From assembly GCF_000336715.1 (NCBI RefSeq), contig NZ_AOMF01000165.1:148295-204732 (forward strand): a stretch of 56,438 bases of DNA. The letters run 5' to 3'. This document shows, one piece after another, positions 42,540-50,866 of this stretch. How positions within the stretch are numbered: the stretch's first letter is position 1; each line of letters begins with the position of its first letter. The stretch is from Halococcus thailandensis JCM 13552. GTDB lineage: Archaea > Halobacteriota > Halobacteria > Halobacteriales > Halococcaceae. The notes under the pieces are model-generated. The model did no database searches. It worked only from the letters and a program-made list of their open reading frames with translations, and was not told where the DNA came from. A program made the translations under genes and the position numbers.

Positions 42540-43544
42540 TTACCGGATCATCGGCGCGACCTCAGTACCGAGCCGATCGATACAGTCGACCATCGCATCG
42601 GTGCCGATGCCGGGATGATAGGTACGAAAGATGATATGAATATCGTCGCCGGCGGCCGCACGGTAGCGCTCCAGCTCCGCGGCGATCTGTTCGGTTGTAC
42701 CGAATACCGCGTTTTCTTTCAATTCCTGCTTTCGTTCGGATGAGAGTTCGTCGACCGATTCGCCGGAGAAGATCTCGGCGTAGCGCCGCTGGAGGTAGAA
42801 GTAGCCGGGTTTCATCGTCTCCCATGCTTCCTCACGCGAATCGCCGACCCAGCCGTGGACGAGTACGTACACCGTGAACTCGCCGTCGATGTCTTCCTTC
42901 TCGCGAACGTTGTGGATGTCGTCGACGCGTTTTTCGAGTCCACTCAGCGAGAGTTTCGAGGGTGCACACCAAGCGTCTGCGGTCCGAGCGGCGCGGCGGA
43001 CGGCGGGTTTGGCCGCGCCACCGAGCATCACTGGCACGTCCCCGTCGGGTTTCGGTGTCACGCTCACGTCGGGAGTGACGTCGTGGAAGTCGGCGTCGTA
43101 GTCGAGCGAGCCGGCGGACCACGCCGCTCGGAGGAGGTTCACCTGATCGGCGAGGCGCTCGGCGCGCTCCTCGCGCGGGACGCCGAACTGCTCGAACTCG
43201 TCGGGGTTCGAGCCGATGGCAAGTCCGAGTGTCGATCGTCCGTCGGCGAGGAGATCGACGGTTGCAGCATCCTCGGCCAGCCGAACGCCGTCGTACAGCG
43301 GCGCGAGCGCGATGCACGTCCCGATCTCGATCTCGTCGGTCACGGCCGCGAGCGCGCCGAGCGTCGGCATCGTTCCCGAGAGATAACCGTCCTCCGCGAA
43401 GTGATGTTCGGAGACCCACGCGCTGTCGAGACCCGCGTCGTCGATCGCTCGCCCGAGCGTGAGGATCTCGTCGTAGAGCTCGCTCATCGAGCGGTCGTCG
43501 TCGGGTCGCCGCTGGCCGGTGAACAGTCCGGTCCCGAGCTTCAT
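42540..43544 (-). CDS. LLM class (luciferase-like) flavin/F420 oxidoreductase
   Basis: 334 aa from ATG 43544; an in-frame extension to 43568 is unlikely since MKLGTGLFTGQ is the family start. TIM barrel with AIDDAGLDSAWVSEHHFAEDGYLSGTMPTLGALAAVTDEIEIGTCIAL, the LLM N-terminal block, and LGLAIGSNPDEFEQFGVPREER, then PVMLGGAAKPAVRRAARTADAW. It uses FMNH2 or reduced F420 (haloarchaea make F420). Such enzymes oxidise alkanes, sulfonates or pyrimidine rings (RutA); this sequence is not obviously RutA. Neighbouring ring hydrolases make a catabolic substrate plausible. Confidence 0.85.
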   Translation of the reverse strand: MKLGTGLFTGQRRPDDDRSMSELYDEILTLGRAIDDAGLDSAWVSEHHFAEDGYLSGTMPTLGALAAVTDEIEIGTCIALAPLYDGVRLAEDAATVDLLADGRSTLGLAIGSNPDEFEQFGVPREERAERLADQVNLLRAAWSAGSLDYDADFHDVTPDVSVTPKPDGDVPVMLGGAAKPAVRRAARTADAWCAPSKLSLSGLEKRVDDIHNVREKEDIDGEFTVYVLVHGWVGDSREEAWETMKPGYFYLQRRYAEIFSGESVDELSSERKQELKENAVFGTTEQIAAELERYRAAAGDDIHIIFRTYHPGIGTDAMVDCIDRLGTEVAPMIR

Positions 43545-43621
43545 AGCGGAACTGCGCACCCGGGCCACAAAGCACTATCCCCGGGTGGCTGCACGACGAA
43601 CGCGATAACCGAACGGCTGAT

Positions 43622-43666
43622 GGATAGCGCTGCTGATGTTCCACCATGACGTTTCTAACGCTATCC
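43622..43666. repeat. Inverted repeat spanning the methyltransferase start
   Basis: GGATAGCG (43622-43629) and CGCTATCC (43659-43666) are perfect 8-bp arms 29 nt apart with ATG 43646 in the loop. Could be an operator pair or an mRNA stem around the start codon. Confidence 0.35.
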
Positions 43667-44332
43667 GACGAGAAACCGATGACGCTCCCGTCGTCCGCCG
43701 ACGGTGATCCCCGCACGCCACCGTCGTACGTGGCGCATTTCCTGACCGAGCACACCGCTCCGGATGCCGTGGTGCTCGATCCGTTCGCCGGGTTCGGCAC
43801 CACGCTCACCGTCGGCGAACGGTTGGGACGGGAAGTCTACGGCGTCGAATACGAACGCGAGCGGGTCACGCATATCGAGGAGCGGGTCGATCACCCGGAA
43901 CGCGTCGTCCACGCGAGCGCGCTCGATCTTCCATCGCTCGACGTTCCGGCGATCGACTGCTGTTTCACCTCGCCGCCGTACATGGTCGAATCGATGGACG
44001 TCGATCCGCTGGCGAACTACGACGGCGAGAGCGAAACGACGTACGAGGAATATCTCGATGCGATCGAAACGGTGTTCGCCCACGTCGGCGAGATCGTCGT
44101 TCCCGATGGGACGGTGCTCGTCGACGTCGCCAACATGAAACACGACGGGGGAGTGACCACGTTGGCGTGGGACGTTGCCGATGCCGTCGCAGCGACGTTC
44201 GAGTTCCGCGGCGAGGTCGTCGTCGGCTGGGAGAACGAGGGCGAGAGATCTTCCGATGATCTCGAGGACGGTACCTACGGTTACGGCTACGATCACAGCT
44301 ACTGTCTCGTCTTCGATGCGCCGAGTCAGTAG
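43646..44332 (+). CDS. Small DNA-methylase-type SAM methyltransferase
   Basis: 228 aa. N-terminal YVAHFLTEHTAPDAVVLDPFAGFGTTLTVGERLG is SAM motif I of N4/N6 DNA methylases (DPFAGFGTT), followed by VYGVEYERERV and CFTSPPYMVESMDVDP, the catalytic [S/D]PPY. It lacks a target-recognition domain and is much shorter than restriction-modification enzymes; no endonuclease gene adjoins it. It may methylate DNA as an orphan or act on another substrate. Start could also be ATG 43679, since the first 11 residues (MTFLTLSDEKP) look added. Overlaps the convergent M24 gene by 7 nt. Confidence 0.78.
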   Translation: MTFLTLSDEKPMTLPSSADGDPRTPPSYVAHFLTEHTAPDAVVLDPFAGFGTTLTVGERLGREVYGVEYERERVTHIEERVDHPERVVHASALDLPSLDVPAIDCCFTSPPYMVESMDVDPLANYDGESETTYEEYLDAIETVFAHVGEIVVPDGTVLVDVANMKHDGGVTTLAWDVADAVAATFEFRGEVVVGWENEGERSSDDLEDGTYGYGYDHSYCLVFDAPSQ

Positions 44333-45594
44333 TCGATACAAGTGATCTCCTCGACGGGCCACTGGGAGAGGATCTCGACGCCGTTCTCGCGGACGACGAC
44401 CATCTCCTCGACGCGCACACCCTGCCTCTCGGCCGGCTCCATCGTCTCGACGGCCATCGTCATTCCCTCCTCGATCTCGATCGGGTGGTCGGGCGAGAGG
44501 CCGCGCCAGATCAGGGGCACCTCGTAGAGCTGGAGGCCCAGCCCGTGCGCCCAGTGGTTCGTCGTCATCTGCCAGTGCTCGTCGGCGTCGTACCAGTCGG
44601 CGTGCTCGCCCTCCATGTCGGGAAACCCCTTGGCGATCTCGTCGGTCGTTGCCCCGGGTTCGATCCGTTCAAGCACGTCGTAGAGGTTGTCACGAGCGGT
44701 CTCGTAGGCATCTTTCTGGGCCTGGGTGGGTTCGCCCATCGAGAAGGTGCGATAGTAACACGAGCGATAGCCCAGATAGCCGATGTTATAGAAGTCGGCG
44801 TAGACGATATCGCCCGGTCGAATCACTCTGTCAGTAGTGTTGGCCTGGTGTTTCGGCCACGTGTTCGGCCCGCTGGTCACGTAGCCACCCTGGGCCATCG
44901 CACCGTGTCGCCAGAGTTCGCGCACTGCGTCGCCCCAGACCTCCGATTCGCGCTTTCCGGGTCGAGCCGATTCGGTGATCTGCTGGAATCCTGCCTCGCA
45001 GATCGCCGCTACCATCCGCAAACACTCGATCTCGTCGGCTGTCTTGATCTTTCGGGCGTCGTGCATCAGATCGACGCACTCCTTCGTGCGGACCTCGACG
45101 CCGCCCGATTCGAAGGCGTCGATCAGTCCCGCGTTGCCGACGTCGATCCCCATCGGTTCCGTCGCGACGCCGTACTCCGCCATCGCTTCCTGCACGAGGC
45201 TCGCCATCTTCTCTGTCAGGAACTCGCGCGCGGAGTCGCGCCCCGACGCGCGCGGGACGTTACCCAACCCCGGCGCGGCGTAGCGGATGTCGTCGAGCCA
45301 GGGACAGTTGAACCGCTGGTTCGAGGCGTGATCGGCGGTGTCCCAGTGGATCACGTCGCCGTTCTCGGTGAGGAGCGTGTAGTGGTCCGCCCCGCTCCCG
45401 CCGGTCATCGCGAGCCCGGTCACGTACCGGATGTTCGGGTCCGAGACCAGCAGCATCGACCCGAGCTCCGTGTCTTGGAGTCGTTCCAGGGCTTTCTCGT
45501 AGCGCTCCTCGCGCAGACGTTTGACATCGATGCGCTCCTCCCAATCGACGGCTTGCGTCCCCCGCGTCCCCTCCATGAAGTCGCGCTCGTACAT
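44326..45594 (-). CDS. M24 family protein (creatinase/Xaa-Pro peptidase fold)
   Basis: 422 aa from ATG 45594, placed 25-32 nt after TATA (45619-45626). N-terminal creatinase domain: RLREERYEKALERLQDTELGSMLLVSDPNIRYVTGLAMTGG; C-terminal pita-bread domain: GDIVYADFYNIGYLGYRSCYYRTF, TNHWAHGLGLQLYEVP, EGMTMAVETMEPAERQGVRVEEMVVV. Of the five M24 metal ligands, the second Asp is replaced by Cys (SCYYRTF against SDxTRTF). That, and the catabolic context, leaves open a creatinase-like hydrolase that does not use metal the usual way, rather than a peptidase. Confidence 0.82.
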   Translation of the reverse strand: MYERDFMEGTRGTQAVDWEERIDVKRLREERYEKALERLQDTELGSMLLVSDPNIRYVTGLAMTGGSGADHYTLLTENGDVIHWDTADHASNQRFNCPWLDDIRYAAPGLGNVPRASGRDSAREFLTEKMASLVQEAMAEYGVATEPMGIDVGNAGLIDAFESGGVEVRTKECVDLMHDARKIKTADEIECLRMVAAICEAGFQQITESARPGKRESEVWGDAVRELWRHGAMAQGGYVTSGPNTWPKHQANTTDRVIRPGDIVYADFYNIGYLGYRSCYYRTFSMGEPTQAQKDAYETARDNLYDVLERIEPGATTDEIAKGFPDMEGEHADWYDADEHWQMTTNHWAHGLGLQLYEVPLIWRGLSPDHPIEIEEGMTMAVETMEPAERQGVRVEEMVVVRENGVEILSQWPVEEITCIDY

Positions 45595-45618
45595 ACCGAA
45601 ATCCTCCGCCAGTCGACA

Positions 45619-45700
45619 CATAAACCTCGTTGTTTCGGCAAACGACGGCACTCACGACAGTTCCTCCCGCAATACTCCACGACCGCCCCGATGATTTATC
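45619..45700. promoter_or_regulatory. Divergent TATA pair between M24 and EthD genes
   Basis: Minus-strand GGTTTATG (45619-45626) sits 25-32 nt before ATG 45594; plus-strand TTTATC (45695-45700) sits 27-32 nt before ATG 45727. Both imply leaderless messages and fix the two starts. Confidence 0.55.
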
Positions 45701-45726
45701 GTACGAGCCGACGAACCACGAACGGG

Positions 45727-46461
45727 ATGTACAAACACGTCGCATTGCTCGTCCGCAAGGACGGGATGGAGTACGACGCGTTTCGCGAACACTGGGAAGA
45801 AACGCATTCGCCGCTGGCGAAGGACATCGAGGGCGTCGTCCGCTACCAGGCCGTCTATCCCATCGATCCGAAAAACGCCGAATTCGACGGAATCGCCGAA
45901 CTCTACTTCGAGTCGCTCGACGACCTCCACGAAGCGCTCGGCAGCGAGGGTGATCGGGACTACGATCCGTCCCGAGAAGTTGCGGCAGAGGCCCGAAAGG
46001 ACGTGAACAGTTTCCTCGATATCGAACGGCGACCCAGATTCATCGGCGAGGAGACAGTCTGGAAGGACGAGGTCGACGGAGATACTGATGGACTCTACAA
46101 ACACTCGGCGTTCCTCGTTCGCAAGGACGGAACGAACCACGACGAGTTTCGCGAACACTGGGAAGAGACCCACTCGCCGCTGGCAAAGGACATCGAGGGC
46201 GTCGTTCGCTATCAGACAGTGTACCCCACCGATCCCGACAATGCCGAGTTCGATGGCGTCGCCGAACTCTACTTCGAATCGCTCGACGATCTCCACGAAG
46301 CGCTCGGCAGCGAAGGGGATCGTGACTACGACCCGACGCGGGAGGTTGCGGCGGAGGCACGCGTGGACGTGAACAATTTCCTGGATATCGAACGACGGCC
46401 CCGCTTCATCGGCGAGGAGAGAGTCTGGAAGAACGAGATCGACGACATCGAGGAGTACTGA
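45727..46461 (+). CDS. Tandem-duplicated EthD domain protein
   Basis: 244 aa from ATG 45727. Residues 1-117 and about 123-240 are near copies: YKHVALLVRKDGMEYDAFREHWEETHSP against YKHSAFLVRKDGTNHDEFREHWEETHSP, and DDLHEALGSEGDRDYDP plus FLDIERRPRFIGEE in both. EthD/DUF1330-type ferredoxin-like folds dimerise; here the dimer is fused in one chain. EthD proteins assist degradation of ring compounds or act as decarboxylases/monooxygenases. The next gene (HD protein) starts 2 nt after its stop. Confidence 0.85.
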   Translation: MYKHVALLVRKDGMEYDAFREHWEETHSPLAKDIEGVVRYQAVYPIDPKNAEFDGIAELYFESLDDLHEALGSEGDRDYDPSREVAAEARKDVNSFLDIERRPRFIGEETVWKDEVDGDTDGLYKHSAFLVRKDGTNHDEFREHWEETHSPLAKDIEGVVRYQTVYPTDPDNAEFDGVAELYFESLDDLHEALGSEGDRDYDPTREVAAEARVDVNNFLDIERRPRFIGEERVWKNEIDDIEEY

Positions 46462-46462
46462 A

Positions 46463-47062
46463 ATGGACGAGACGGATCACGGGAAACAGGTCCGCGAGGC
46501 GTTTCCGGAACTCGATCGAATCGCCGACGATGACCTCCGCGAACGAGTCGTCGAAACATGGGTACTGGGCCTCGAACGCGGTGGCTGGCGGGAGATCGCC
46601 GATATTCCATATGCGTGGAACATCCACGAAGTCACGAACGTCGAACACGTCCGCGGCGTGACGAAGATCGCACTCGAATCGGCACGGGTTCAGCGCGATT
46701 TTCACGACGCCGACCCCGACATCGACGTCGTCGTCGCGGCCTGCCTGCTCCACGACGTCGGGAAATGCTACGAGTACGTCGATCACGTGGACGGCGAACT
46801 GCTCGCGGGAACCGATCGCGAGCGCTACGCCTCCGGGGTGATCCCCCACTCGCTCTCGGGCTACGCGCTCGCCCACGAGGTGGGTGCACCGCTCGCCGTT
46901 CAGCGTGCGATCCCCCATTTCCTCGGCGAGGTGCCTGAACGCACGCTGGAGGCCGAACTCGTCAAGAGCGCCAACGCCGCCTCCTCGAACGCCATCACGC
47001 AGGCTGCGATGGGCATCAGTCTCAATGAATGGGTCGAGCAGTACAGCCAGACGATGGATTGA
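46463..47062 (+). CDS. HD domain metal-dependent phosphohydrolase
   Basis: 199 aa. The HD motif is complete: NIHEVTNVEHVRGVTKIALESARV (first His), CLLHDVGKCYEYVDH (HD pair) and HSLSGYALAHEVGAPLAVQRAIPHFLGE (later ligands). HD proteins hydrolyse nucleotides or phosphoesters. Co-transcribed with the EthD gene, so a hydrolytic step on the same pathway is implied. Similar-sized HD proteins include 5'-nucleotidases. Confidence 0.85.
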   Translation: MDETDHGKQVREAFPELDRIADDDLRERVVETWVLGLERGGWREIADIPYAWNIHEVTNVEHVRGVTKIALESARVQRDFHDADPDIDVVVAACLLHDVGKCYEYVDHVDGELLAGTDRERYASGVIPHSLSGYALAHEVGAPLAVQRAIPHFLGEVPERTLEAELVKSANAASSNAITQAAMGISLNEWVEQYSQTMD

Positions 47063-47086
47063 GCCGGCGAAACAATTGTTCCGATC

Positions 47087-48058
47087 TCACAGCGGGTCGA
47101 GCCCGTTCTCCTCGCGGAGCACGTCGATATACTTGCGGAAGCCGGTTTCGAGATCGTGCTCGACTTCGTAGCCCGTATCCTCTTGGAAGGCGCTCATATC
47201 GAGGCGCTGGGTCCACGGTAGTTCACCCTCGTCGCTCACTTCGATGTCGGCATCGGGCACGATCTCCCGAACCGTATCGACGGCCTCCCGAACCGAGACG
47301 AGTTCGCCACGGACGTTGTAGATCCGCTGTGAGAGCTCCTCCTCGGGAGTGAACGCCGCCAGCCGAAAGGCTTGGGCGATGTCCTCGACGTGCTGCCAGT
47401 CGACCTCCTGATCGCCGTAGTCGACGGCGAACGATTCGCCGAGAGCTGGTTTCTCGACGATGTTCGCCAGAAAGGCCGACCCACCGGTCTCGCGGTAGGG
47501 GCCGTACGCGATCGTGGGGCGAATGGCGACGTGATCGACGCCATGCTCTTCGTGATAGACACGCGCCTGATGCTCGTTGTACTCCTTGGTCGCGCCGTAG
47601 AGCGTATCGGGGGCGACGAGATCGTCTTCGGTGACCCACCAGTCGCCGCCGTCGTCGTAGTTCGCGGGCGGGGCATAGATCGCCGCCGATGAGGCCCACG
47701 CGACGCGCTCGACGTGATCGAGGGCGCGCACCGCCTCGAAGACGTTGCTCGTCCCCTGCACGTTGACGTCGAGTGCGGCCCGCGGGTTCGATTCCGCCGC
47801 GTTCGTCAACAGCGCGGCGAGGTGGACGATCCGGCTCGCGCCGGTCTCGGCGACCGCGTTCACGACGTCCGTGGGATCGCTCACGTCGCCACGACGGATC
47901 GTGACCCGATCAGCGACGTCGAGTTTTTCGAGGATTCGTGGATCCGTCGAGCGGTCGTAGGCGATCACTTCGTGGCCGTGCTCGACGAGCGAGCGCGCGA
48001 CGTACGCGCCGATGAAGCCGGTGCCACCAGTGACGAGGACGGTCTCGTTGGCTCCCAT
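47087..48058 (-). CDS. NAD-dependent epimerase/dehydratase (extended SDR)
   Basis: 323 aa. NAD-binding TGGTGFIGAYVARSLVEHG at residues 10-28, DVSDPTDVV with the adenine-ring Asp, AWASSAAIYAP, and the catalytic Tyr-x3-Lys in LYGATKEYNEHQA. The remainder has RPTIAYGPYRETGGSAFLANIVEKPALG. Substrate likely a sugar or sugar-acid; with the neighbouring ThDP enzyme, a hydroxy-acid or lactone substrate is equally open. It converges on the HD gene with 24 nt between. Confidence 0.88.
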   Translation of the reverse strand: MGANETVLVTGGTGFIGAYVARSLVEHGHEVIAYDRSTDPRILEKLDVADRVTIRRGDVSDPTDVVNAVAETGASRIVHLAALLTNAAESNPRAALDVNVQGTSNVFEAVRALDHVERVAWASSAAIYAPPANYDDGGDWWVTEDDLVAPDTLYGATKEYNEHQARVYHEEHGVDHVAIRPTIAYGPYRETGGSAFLANIVEKPALGESFAVDYGDQEVDWQHVEDIAQAFRLAAFTPEEELSQRIYNVRGELVSVREAVDTVREIVPDADIEVSDEGELPWTQRLDMSAFQEDTGYEVEHDLETGFRKYIDVLREENGLDPL

Positions 48059-48107
48059 CCCCTCGACAGTCGCACGAGTTCAGCAAAAGCGTTGCGCCGC
48101 CCCCGAA

Positions 48108-49808
48108 CTACTCGTGGAGGCCACCGACCGACTCGTAGAACGACGACTGGAGGTTCTCGGCCATCTCCTCGTCGGGATCGATGCGCACGTCGACCACCGT
48201 GGGAACGTCGGCCGTCTTCGCCGCGGCGAGCGTCTCGTCGAGAGTCGCGGGCGAGCGGACGCGCGTCCCCACCGCGCCGAACCCCTCGGCGACCCGGACG
48301 AAGTCGGTGTCGTGGAACTCCACGCCGGGGATCGAATCGTTCATCTGACGGACCATCCCCAGGCTCGTGTCGTTGAGGACGACGAACGTCGGTGCGACGC
48401 CGTACTCGACCGCGGTCTCGACACAGGTCATCGTCATCGCGAACCCACCGTCGCCCGCGACCGCGACCACGTCCCGATCGGTGGTGATAGCCGCCGCAAC
48501 GGCCGCGGGACCGGCCCATCCCATCCCGCCGACGCCGCCGCTGCCGAAGTACGTTCGTCGTGCGGGCGTCTGAAGGTAGTTGAGCAACCAGAAGCGGTTG
48601 TTGCCCGAATCGGCGGTGACGAGCGTGTCTCCGTCGACGATCCCGTCGATCGCGGCGACCGCTCGCTGTGGTTTGATCGGTTCGGCGTCGGAGTCGCATT
48701 CGGCTACCCGGAACGACTCGCGAGCATCGCGGGCGCGTTCGCGTGCCCAGTCGTTGCCCGGTGCGTACGCCTCGGCGGCACGATCGAGCACGCCCAAACT
48801 CCGCTTCGCGTCGCCGATCAGCCCGACGTCGGCAGGATAGACCCAGCCCGCGTTGCGGCTGTCGACGTCGGCGTGAATGATCGTCTGTTCGTCCGGCCGG
48901 ACGAACGACTCGGCACCCCAGTTGGTATCCATCGGGTTCAGCCGACAGCCGACCACGAGAAGCGTGTCGGCCTCACTCACGGCCCGGTTCGCGCCCTCGT
49001 GACCGAACGAACCGATGACGCCCGCCGCGAGCGGGTGCGTCTCGGCGATCGTGGATTTCCCGAGATAGGAGGTCGCCACCACCGCCTCGTAGCGCTCGGC
49101 GACGGCTTCGAGTTCGTCGTAGGCCCCCGCCGCGTGGACACCGTTGCCCGCGACGATCACCGGGCGCTCGGCCGTGGCGAGGTGTTCGGCCGCTCGCTCG
49201 ACGTCGGTCGTCGTGGGACGCGATGCCCAGTTTCTGACCTGTTCCTCGGGCGGCCAGAGCGTCGGTGGCTCGTCGGTGTCTGGAATTTCGGCGGTGACGG
49301 CGTCGCCGTCGAGGATCACTGCGGTGGGTCCGGGCCGGCCGGCGGTCGCGTGTTTGAACGCGAGTTGCGTCGTTCTGAGGGTCTCCTTCGGCGTTCGGGG
49401 GAACCACCACTCCTTGGTGATCCCGTCCAGGATCTTCGGCAGTGCGAACCCGCCGTAGTCGCCGCGGGCCTGCTGGTAGGGCGCGAGCGTCGAATACTCG
49501 CCGCGTTCTGAGGCCTCCGTGAACACGACCATCGGCGAGGAGCCAAGCCGTGCTTCCAACTGTCCGATCGCGCCGATCGAGCCGATCCAGGGCCCCTGAC
49601 CGGTGAGAACGCCCGGTTTGCGGTGGAGGCGACCGTACATCTCGGCCATCACGCTCGCCTCGCGCTCGTCGCGCGGGCGCACGACCTCGATGGTTGACTC
49701 GGCGAGCGCTTCGAGAAGTTCGATGGCTCGCCCGCCGGGATAGCCGAAGAGATATTCGACGTCGAGGCGTTCCAGCGTCCGGACGAGCTCCGTACTGACA
49801 GTTGTCAT
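48108..49808 (-). CDS. Thiamine-diphosphate-dependent enzyme, acetolactate synthase/glyoxylate carboligase family
   Basis: 566 aa, three-domain ThDP fold. Pyr domain: LERLDVEYLFGYPGGRAIELLEAL and VVRPRDEREASVMAEMYGRL with the catalytic Glu48; PP domain: VAGDGGFAMTMTCVETAVEYGVAPTFVVLND, the GDG-x-NN ThDP-magnesium motif, here GDG...ND. A central domain (ERPVIVAGNGVHAAGAYDEL) follows the FAD/NAD-like pattern. Families with this pattern include acetolactate synthase, glyoxylate carboligase and oxalyl-CoA decarboxylase. Lying beside ring-degradation genes and an IclR regulator, a carboligase of a two- or three-carbon product is likely. Not a pathway AHAS, since no ilvN follows. Confidence 0.8.
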   Translation of the reverse strand: MTTVSTELVRTLERLDVEYLFGYPGGRAIELLEALAESTIEVVRPRDEREASVMAEMYGRLHRKPGVLTGQGPWIGSIGAIGQLEARLGSSPMVVFTEASERGEYSTLAPYQQARGDYGGFALPKILDGITKEWWFPRTPKETLRTTQLAFKHATAGRPGPTAVILDGDAVTAEIPDTDEPPTLWPPEEQVRNWASRPTTTDVERAAEHLATAERPVIVAGNGVHAAGAYDELEAVAERYEAVVATSYLGKSTIAETHPLAAGVIGSFGHEGANRAVSEADTLLVVGCRLNPMDTNWGAESFVRPDEQTIIHADVDSRNAGWVYPADVGLIGDAKRSLGVLDRAAEAYAPGNDWARERARDARESFRVAECDSDAEPIKPQRAVAAIDGIVDGDTLVTADSGNNRFWLLNYLQTPARRTYFGSGGVGGMGWAGPAAVAAAITTDRDVVAVAGDGGFAMTMTCVETAVEYGVAPTFVVLNDTSLGMVRQMNDSIPGVEFHDTDFVRVAEGFGAVGTRVRSPATLDETLAAAKTADVPTVVDVRIDPDEEMAENLQSSFYESVGGLHE

Positions 49809-50107
49809 AACTGGGAGTGACTGTTCACAGCGGGCGTCGAGCCGGTGAGTGTGCAGTCACGCTCGCGAAACCGGATCGACGCCAATGCGTATGACAGTAC
49901 GCCAAACTTCGCACGGAACGACTTCCTTCTATCGATCGGGGTGGCAATCCGTGTCGTCGACGGATCGAGCAGCTCCAGCGATGAACCGCCGGACGTGGAC
50001 CTATCCGGAACAGCCGCAGTGACGATGACGAACTCGATTACCGGACAGGCGAATTCCTGTTTCACTCATGGGAACAGAACTAACTCGGGCGGGATACAGT
50101 AGCAAGC

Positions 50108-50866
50108 ATGCACGAGGTGGCCAACCCGGTGACGACGGTCGAGACGGCGTTCGAGATAGTCGAATACGTCGCCGAGCACGACGGTGCCGGGGTGAGCGAG
50201 ATCGCCACCGATCTCGATCGGGCGAAAAGCACCATCCATCGCCATCTCGGAACGCTGGTGCAGCGTGGCTATCTCGTCGAGGACGGCGGCTACTCGCTCG
50301 GACTCCGATTCCTCGATCTCGGCCTCGACGCGCGAGACGGGCGGCCGCTGTATCACGAGGCGCACGCGAAAGTCGACGAGCTGGCGGAGCGGACCGGCGA
50401 GAAGGTGTGGTGTATGACCGCCGAGAACGGACGCAGCATCCATCTCCACGGCGCGAGCGGGACACAGTCCGTCCGCACCAACAGCCGCGAGGGCGACGTC
50501 GGCTATCTTCACCAGCACGCAGCCGGCAAAGCGATCCTCGCCCACCGCTCGCCCGAACACGTCGGCGACATCGTCGAACGCTACGGATTGCCCACCCGTA
50601 CCGACGACACGATCACCGACGGCGACGAACTGTTCGACCATCTCGAACGGATCCGAGAGCGTGGCTACGCGTTCAACCGGGAGGAGTCCGTCCCGGGTCT
50701 GTACGCGGTCGGTGCGCCGATCACCGACGATCGTGGCGTCGCCATCGGCGCGCTCAGCATCTCCGGACCGGCCAACCGTCTGGCAGGCGAGACGCTGACG
50801 GAGGAGTTTCCGGAACTGCTCCTCGGTGCGGTCAACGAAATCGAGATAAACCTCTCGCACGGCTAG
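50108..50866 (+). CDS. IclR family transcriptional regulator
   Basis: 252 aa. HTH residues about 5-65: VETAFEIVEYVAEHDGAGVSEIATDLDRAKSTIHRHLGTLVQRGYLVEDGG. IclR effector domain: RFLDLGLDARDGRPLYHEAHAKVDELAERTGEKVW, GDVGYLHQHAAGKAILAHRSPEHVGDIVERYGLP, RERGYAFNREESVPGLYAVGAPITDDRGVAIGALSISGP. IclR proteins sense small organic acids (glyoxylate, allantoin products) and tune catabolic operons; position between the ThDP enzyme and the urate genes makes it a candidate local controller. Confidence 0.9.
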   Translation: MHEVANPVTTVETAFEIVEYVAEHDGAGVSEIATDLDRAKSTIHRHLGTLVQRGYLVEDGGYSLGLRFLDLGLDARDGRPLYHEAHAKVDELAERTGEKVWCMTAENGRSIHLHGASGTQSVRTNSREGDVGYLHQHAAGKAILAHRSPEHVGDIVERYGLPTRTDDTITDGDELFDHLERIRERGYAFNREESVPGLYAVGAPITDDRGVAIGALSISGPANRLAGETLTEEFPELLLGAVNEIEINLSHG

